From JABMPR01 sp964508765 (GTDB lineage Bacteria > Fidelibacterota > UBA8477 > JABMPR01): a DNA stretch of 64,000 bases. Below the pieces are notes generated by a model, which was given only the letters and a program-made list of their open reading frames with translations, did not search any database and was not told the origin of the DNA. The position numbers and the translations under genes were made by a program. This document shows, in pieces, positions 61,761-64,000 of this stretch. Within the stretch, counting starts at the first letter, position 1. Every line of letters starts with the position of its first letter. The stretch spans positions 79,467 through 143,466 of the forward strand of contig CAZDVD010000003.1 in NCBI GenBank assembly GCA_964508765.1, written 5' to 3'.

Positions 61761-61782
61761 ACAAACCGACCAGTCGGTATGT
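61761..61782. promoter_or_regulatory. TetR-type operator over the etfBA start site
   Basis: ACCGAC-CA-GTCGGT is a perfect 6+6 palindrome (61765-61778), and the flanks extend it to arms of about 10 with one mismatch. The core resembles the ACCGACCxxTCGGT sites bound by TetR-family regulators of fatty-acid metabolism, for example PfmR of Thermus as I recall. Overlapping the predicted start, it would block transcription until an acyl-CoA ligand frees it. Confidence 0.65.
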
Positions 61783-61889
61783 TGAATCAATTTACTTATT
61801 GACCTTAAGATTCTAATTTCAAGTATTGTCTACAGTTACTGATTATTAGAATTCAAAACAGGTTTGGATCAATTGAGGAGGAGCTAAGA

Positions 61890-62645
61890 ATGAAGATTGT
61901 TGTATGTGTCAAGCAGGTGCCTGATACTGAAACAAAAGTGGTCATTGGTGATGATGGTCTATCCATTGAACCCGCTGATGTAAAATATATCATGAACCCC
62001 TATGATGAAATCGCTGTGGAAGAAGCCCTCAAGCTCAAAGAAGCTGCCGGGGAAGGTGAGGTTGTTGTTCTGGCACTGGGTAGTGAAGATGCCCAGCCAG
62101 TGATGCGAACCGCCATGGCTATGGGTGCCGATAGTGGGATTCTTCTCAAAGCTGAAAATGCTGCTCTGGCCGATGGGTTAGCAGTCGCAAAAGCGCTGGC
62201 TAATGAAATCAAATCACTGGATGCAGATCTCATATTGACCGGAAAAATTGCTATTGATGGCTATGGTCATCAGGTGGCTAGTATGCTGGGTGAATTGCTT
62301 GGTATGCCCGTCTTGCCTACGGCGAAGACGCTGGAAATTGCTGGGGGTGTTGCTACCATTCAGAGAGACATCGAAGGTGGCACGGAAACGGTGAAAGCCA
62401 ATACGCCTTGTGTTATTACTGCTGAAAAAGGATTGAATGACCCTCGATACCCTGCTTTAAAGGGCATTATGCAGGCCAAGCGCAAACCACTTGAGATCAA
62501 GGATATTGTTCTTGATGCGGGTGGTATTGAAATTCTGGAGATGAGTTATCCTGCCAAGAAACCTGAAGGTAAAATTGTGGGTGAAGGTCCAGAAGCTGCA
62601 GCTGAATTGGTCAAATTGCTTCGTGATGAAGCTCAGGTCATATAG
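61890..62645 (+). CDS. etfB: Electron transfer flavoprotein beta subunit, canonical (second copy)
   Basis: A 251-residue beta subunit of the standard length (MKIVVCVKQVPDTETKV; YIMNPYDEIAVEEALKLKE). The nucleotide region reads DLILTGKIAIDGYGHQVASMLGELLG, so the GRQAIDGDTAQVGP motif of the bifurcating type is absent and this is the AMP-binding ETF used for ordinary acyl-CoA oxidation. A strong RBS (GGAGGAGC) precedes the ATG. It is followed by etfA after 9 bases. Confidence 0.94.
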   Translation: MKIVVCVKQVPDTETKVVIGDDGLSIEPADVKYIMNPYDEIAVEEALKLKEAAGEGEVVVLALGSEDAQPVMRTAMAMGADSGILLKAENAALADGLAVAKALANEIKSLDADLILTGKIAIDGYGHQVASMLGELLGMPVLPTAKTLEIAGGVATIQRDIEGGTETVKANTPCVITAEKGLNDPRYPALKGIMQAKRKPLEIKDIVLDAGGIEILEMSYPAKKPEGKIVGEGPEAAAELVKLLRDEAQVI

Positions 62646-62654
62646 GAGGCTATC

Positions 62655-63629
62655 ATGAGTAATATTCTAGTTTTTGCAGAACAACGTGACGGACAGTTAA
62701 AATCTTACGCTCTTGAGGCAATCTCTGAAGGTAGACGTTTAGCTGATGGAGCAGGGGGAACTCTATCAGTATGTGTGATAGGTGCTGGGATTTCAGATCT
62801 AGGTGCCACAATCGGTGGCTATGGCGCTGATAAAATTCTCATGGCCGATGATGGCGGATTGGCAGTCTATAGCCCGGGTGCCTATGCCAAATTACTCCAG
62901 GACGCCTTAGCCAACAGTGTTGCAGAGGTGGTTCTGTTGAGTTCTTCAGCCATGGGTCGGGAACTTGCTGCCATTCTAGCCGCTAAAGCTGACGCCAGCC
63001 TTTTAAGCGATGTGGTCGAAACCTTCTGGGAAGGTGATCATCTCGTTGTAAAAAGACCGGTTTATGCTGGTAAGGCATTTTTGAAAGTTGCTGCTAAAAA
63101 GGTTCCTGTTCTGGTGACTTTAAGACCCAATGTGTTCCCTTCAGATGAAAAATCTGGTGCAGGAGCAGTTGAAAACCTGCCTGTTGCCTTAGGTGATGCA
63201 GATACACAAGTGACTGTAGTTGAAACTGCCATGAAAGCTAGCTCCAGGCCTGAGCTTACGGAAGCCAACATCATTGTTTCTGGTGGTCGTGGAATAGGTG
63301 GTCCTGAGAATTTCAATATCATTGAAGAACTTGCTGATTCACTGGGAGCTGCTGTTGGCGCTTCTCGAGCCACCGTGGATGCAGGATGGCGAGCACATGC
63401 TGATCAGGTTGGACAGACCGGGAAGACGGTTTCACCCAACTTGTACATCGCCTGTGGAATCTCCGGTGCTATTCAGCATCTGGCAGGAATGAATTCATCC
63501 AAATGCATTGTGGCAATCAACACTGATCCTGAAGCCCCGATCTTCAAGGTGGCCAATTATGGAATTGTTGCTGATCTCTTCGATGTGGTACCCGCACTGA
63601 ATACAGCAGTAAAGGAACTGCTGGCTTAA
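62655..63629 (+). CDS. etfA: Electron transfer flavoprotein alpha subunit (second copy)
   Basis: The 324-residue protein has ILVFAEQRDGQLKSYALEAISEGRRLAD at the start and the FAD domain SGGRGIGGPENFNIIEELADSLGAAVGASRATVDAGWRAHADQVGQTGKTVSPNLYIACGISGAIQHLAGM, then INTDPEAPIFKVANYGIVADLFDVVP. It is the FAD-carrying partner of the second EtfB. It is shorter than the first copy (about 340) and in the same run, ending before a terminator. Confidence 0.95.
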   Translation: MSNILVFAEQRDGQLKSYALEAISEGRRLADGAGGTLSVCVIGAGISDLGATIGGYGADKILMADDGGLAVYSPGAYAKLLQDALANSVAEVVLLSSSAMGRELAAILAAKADASLLSDVVETFWEGDHLVVKRPVYAGKAFLKVAAKKVPVLVTLRPNVFPSDEKSGAGAVENLPVALGDADTQVTVVETAMKASSRPELTEANIIVSGGRGIGGPENFNIIEELADSLGAAVGASRATVDAGWRAHADQVGQTGKTVSPNLYIACGISGAIQHLAGMNSSKCIVAINTDPEAPIFKVANYGIVADLFDVVPALNTAVKELLA

Positions 63630-63652
63630 AGTTTTTTTCCTTGTTCTATCCG

Positions 63653-63684
63653 AAAAGAGGCTGGCTTTTTGCTGGCCTCTTTTA
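63653..63684 (+). terminator. Terminator after second etfA
   Basis: AAAAGAGGC and GCCTCTTTT form a 9-bp stem around a 13-base loop, followed by T's. It lies 24 bases after the etfA stop. Confidence 0.82.
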
Positions 63685-63737
63685 TTTTGAAGCAAGTATA
63701 ATATGAAAGATGATGTATATAATTAAATTTTAAATTA

Positions 63738-63855
63738 TTTCACAACGAATATAACGAAGGAAACGAATTGAGAGCTTGGTAATAAATTCTTCCTATCGGT
63801 GCTGTGAACACAAAAAATATATTCGTAATTTTCGTCGAATTCGTTGTAAAGAAAT
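63738..63855. repeat. Inverted repeat element (MITE/REP-like)
   Basis: The left arm (63738-63769) begins TTTCACAACGAAT and repeats the pattern ACGAA; the right arm (63821-63855) reads ATTCG...ACGAA-like on the other strand, ending GTTGTAAAGAAA. The arms pair imperfectly over about 30 bases around a 50-base centre. No ORF lies in it. It resembles ACGAAT-rich dispersed repeats seen in environmental genomes; only this copy is in the window. Confidence 0.5.
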
Positions 63856-63879
63856 TATGGATCATTGAAATGAGGACAC

Positions 63880-64000
63880 ATGTTAAATCCCCGTGGAATA
63901 TTGTTTGATCTGGATGGAACTCTGGTTGATACCAGTCGAGATATTACATCAAATATAAATAGAGCTTTTCAATCCATGGGATATCCTCAGTTACCCCATG
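63880..64000 (+). CDS. HAD-family hydrolase, phosphoglycolate-phosphatase-like (3' partial)
   Basis: The gene starts at ATG 63880 with TGAGGA before it and runs off the right edge. The first 40 residues hold the HAD nucleophile motif GILFDLDGTLVDTSRDI, which with this start and spacing matches the Gph/PGP type. It would dephosphorylate 2-phosphoglycolate or another small phosphoester. Only the N-terminus is visible. Confidence 0.8.
   Translation, partial: MLNPRGILFDLDGTLVDTSRDITSNINRAFQSMGYPQLPH

Noticed and set aside
1..64000. CRISPR array, tRNA, rRNA, prophage or intact insertion sequence
   Set aside because: No regularly spaced repeats, tRNA-like T-loops, rRNA sequence or transposase genes were seen by eye; a tool scan could still find a tRNA.

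Overview
This window is a densely packed bacterial chromosome segment of moderate GC, with about 57 protein genes, one RNase P RNA and very few mobile elements. The gene set points to a Gram-negative, aerobic or facultative heterotroph of the Fibrobacteres-Chlorobi-Bacteroidetes (FCB) side of the tree. The best guess is Marinimicrobia/SAR406 or a close relative. The clues are an LptF/G lipid export permease, a TonB-dependent receptor with a carboxypeptidase-regulatory-like N-terminal domain paired with a lipoprotein, many short lipoboxes, a YbeY with an HGxLHLxGYED ending, a PolX-like protein with a worn polymerase site, and Asp/Gly-rich DENGNG-type segments. This is inference from gene content; no phylogeny was run.

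Layout. 1-1.25 kb: edge of a possible integron-cassette region, with a methyltransferase, an attC-like palindrome and a lipoprotein gene carrying an internal stop. 1.25-7.4 kb: LptF/G permease, then an electron-transfer-flavoprotein pair of the 'GRQAIDGDTAQVGP' (bifurcating-type) class with its own long acyl-CoA dehydrogenase, then a FabL-like reductase. 7.6-26.2 kb: housekeeping and peptide turnover (YhcC radical SAM, M1, M20 and M3 peptidases), an ACR3 arsenite exporter, QueG, a miniature beta-carbonic-anhydrase-like protein, NagZ, Hsp20 and acetyl-CoA synthetase. 26.4-30.6 kb: an unusual membrane protein fused to a THEP1-like NTPase, rubrerythrin, and an ECF sigma factor cluster with mirror-image divergent promoters. 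30.9-40.3 kb: TonB receptor and lipoprotein, EpmA, PolX-like/Nth/acylphosphatase/ArsC-like/PC4 run, and a FetAB exporter. 40.4-57.5 kb: glutaryl-CoA-dehydrogenase-like enzyme, GalE, TopA-GlyRS, zinc-ribbon coiled-coil protein, RNase P RNA, RecJ-FabH-acyl-CoA dehydrogenase, then the 7TM-HD/YbeY/CNNM/MazG operon and a small lysine-rich HTH protein. 57.6-64 kb: PAP2 and HAD phosphatases, a large six-hairpin glycosidase lipoprotein, a second, canonical EtfBA pair under a TetR-type operator, and the start of a phosphoglycolate-phosphatase-like gene.

How the genes fit together. Three acyl-CoA dehydrogenases, two distinct ETF systems, acetyl-CoA synthetase and FabH/FabL-type enzymes indicate active acyl-CoA oxidation and fatty-acid synthesis. 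The two ETF pairs differ in class and in promoter design, so they probably serve different electron routes. Outer-membrane uptake, lipoproteins, several peptidases and a glycosidase suggest a life on peptides and glycans. The most unusual items are the membrane-THEP1 fusion, the divergent ECF promoter pair, the polymerase-dead PolX and the two contrasting ETF systems. No CRISPR array, tRNA, prophage or intact insertion sequence was seen.
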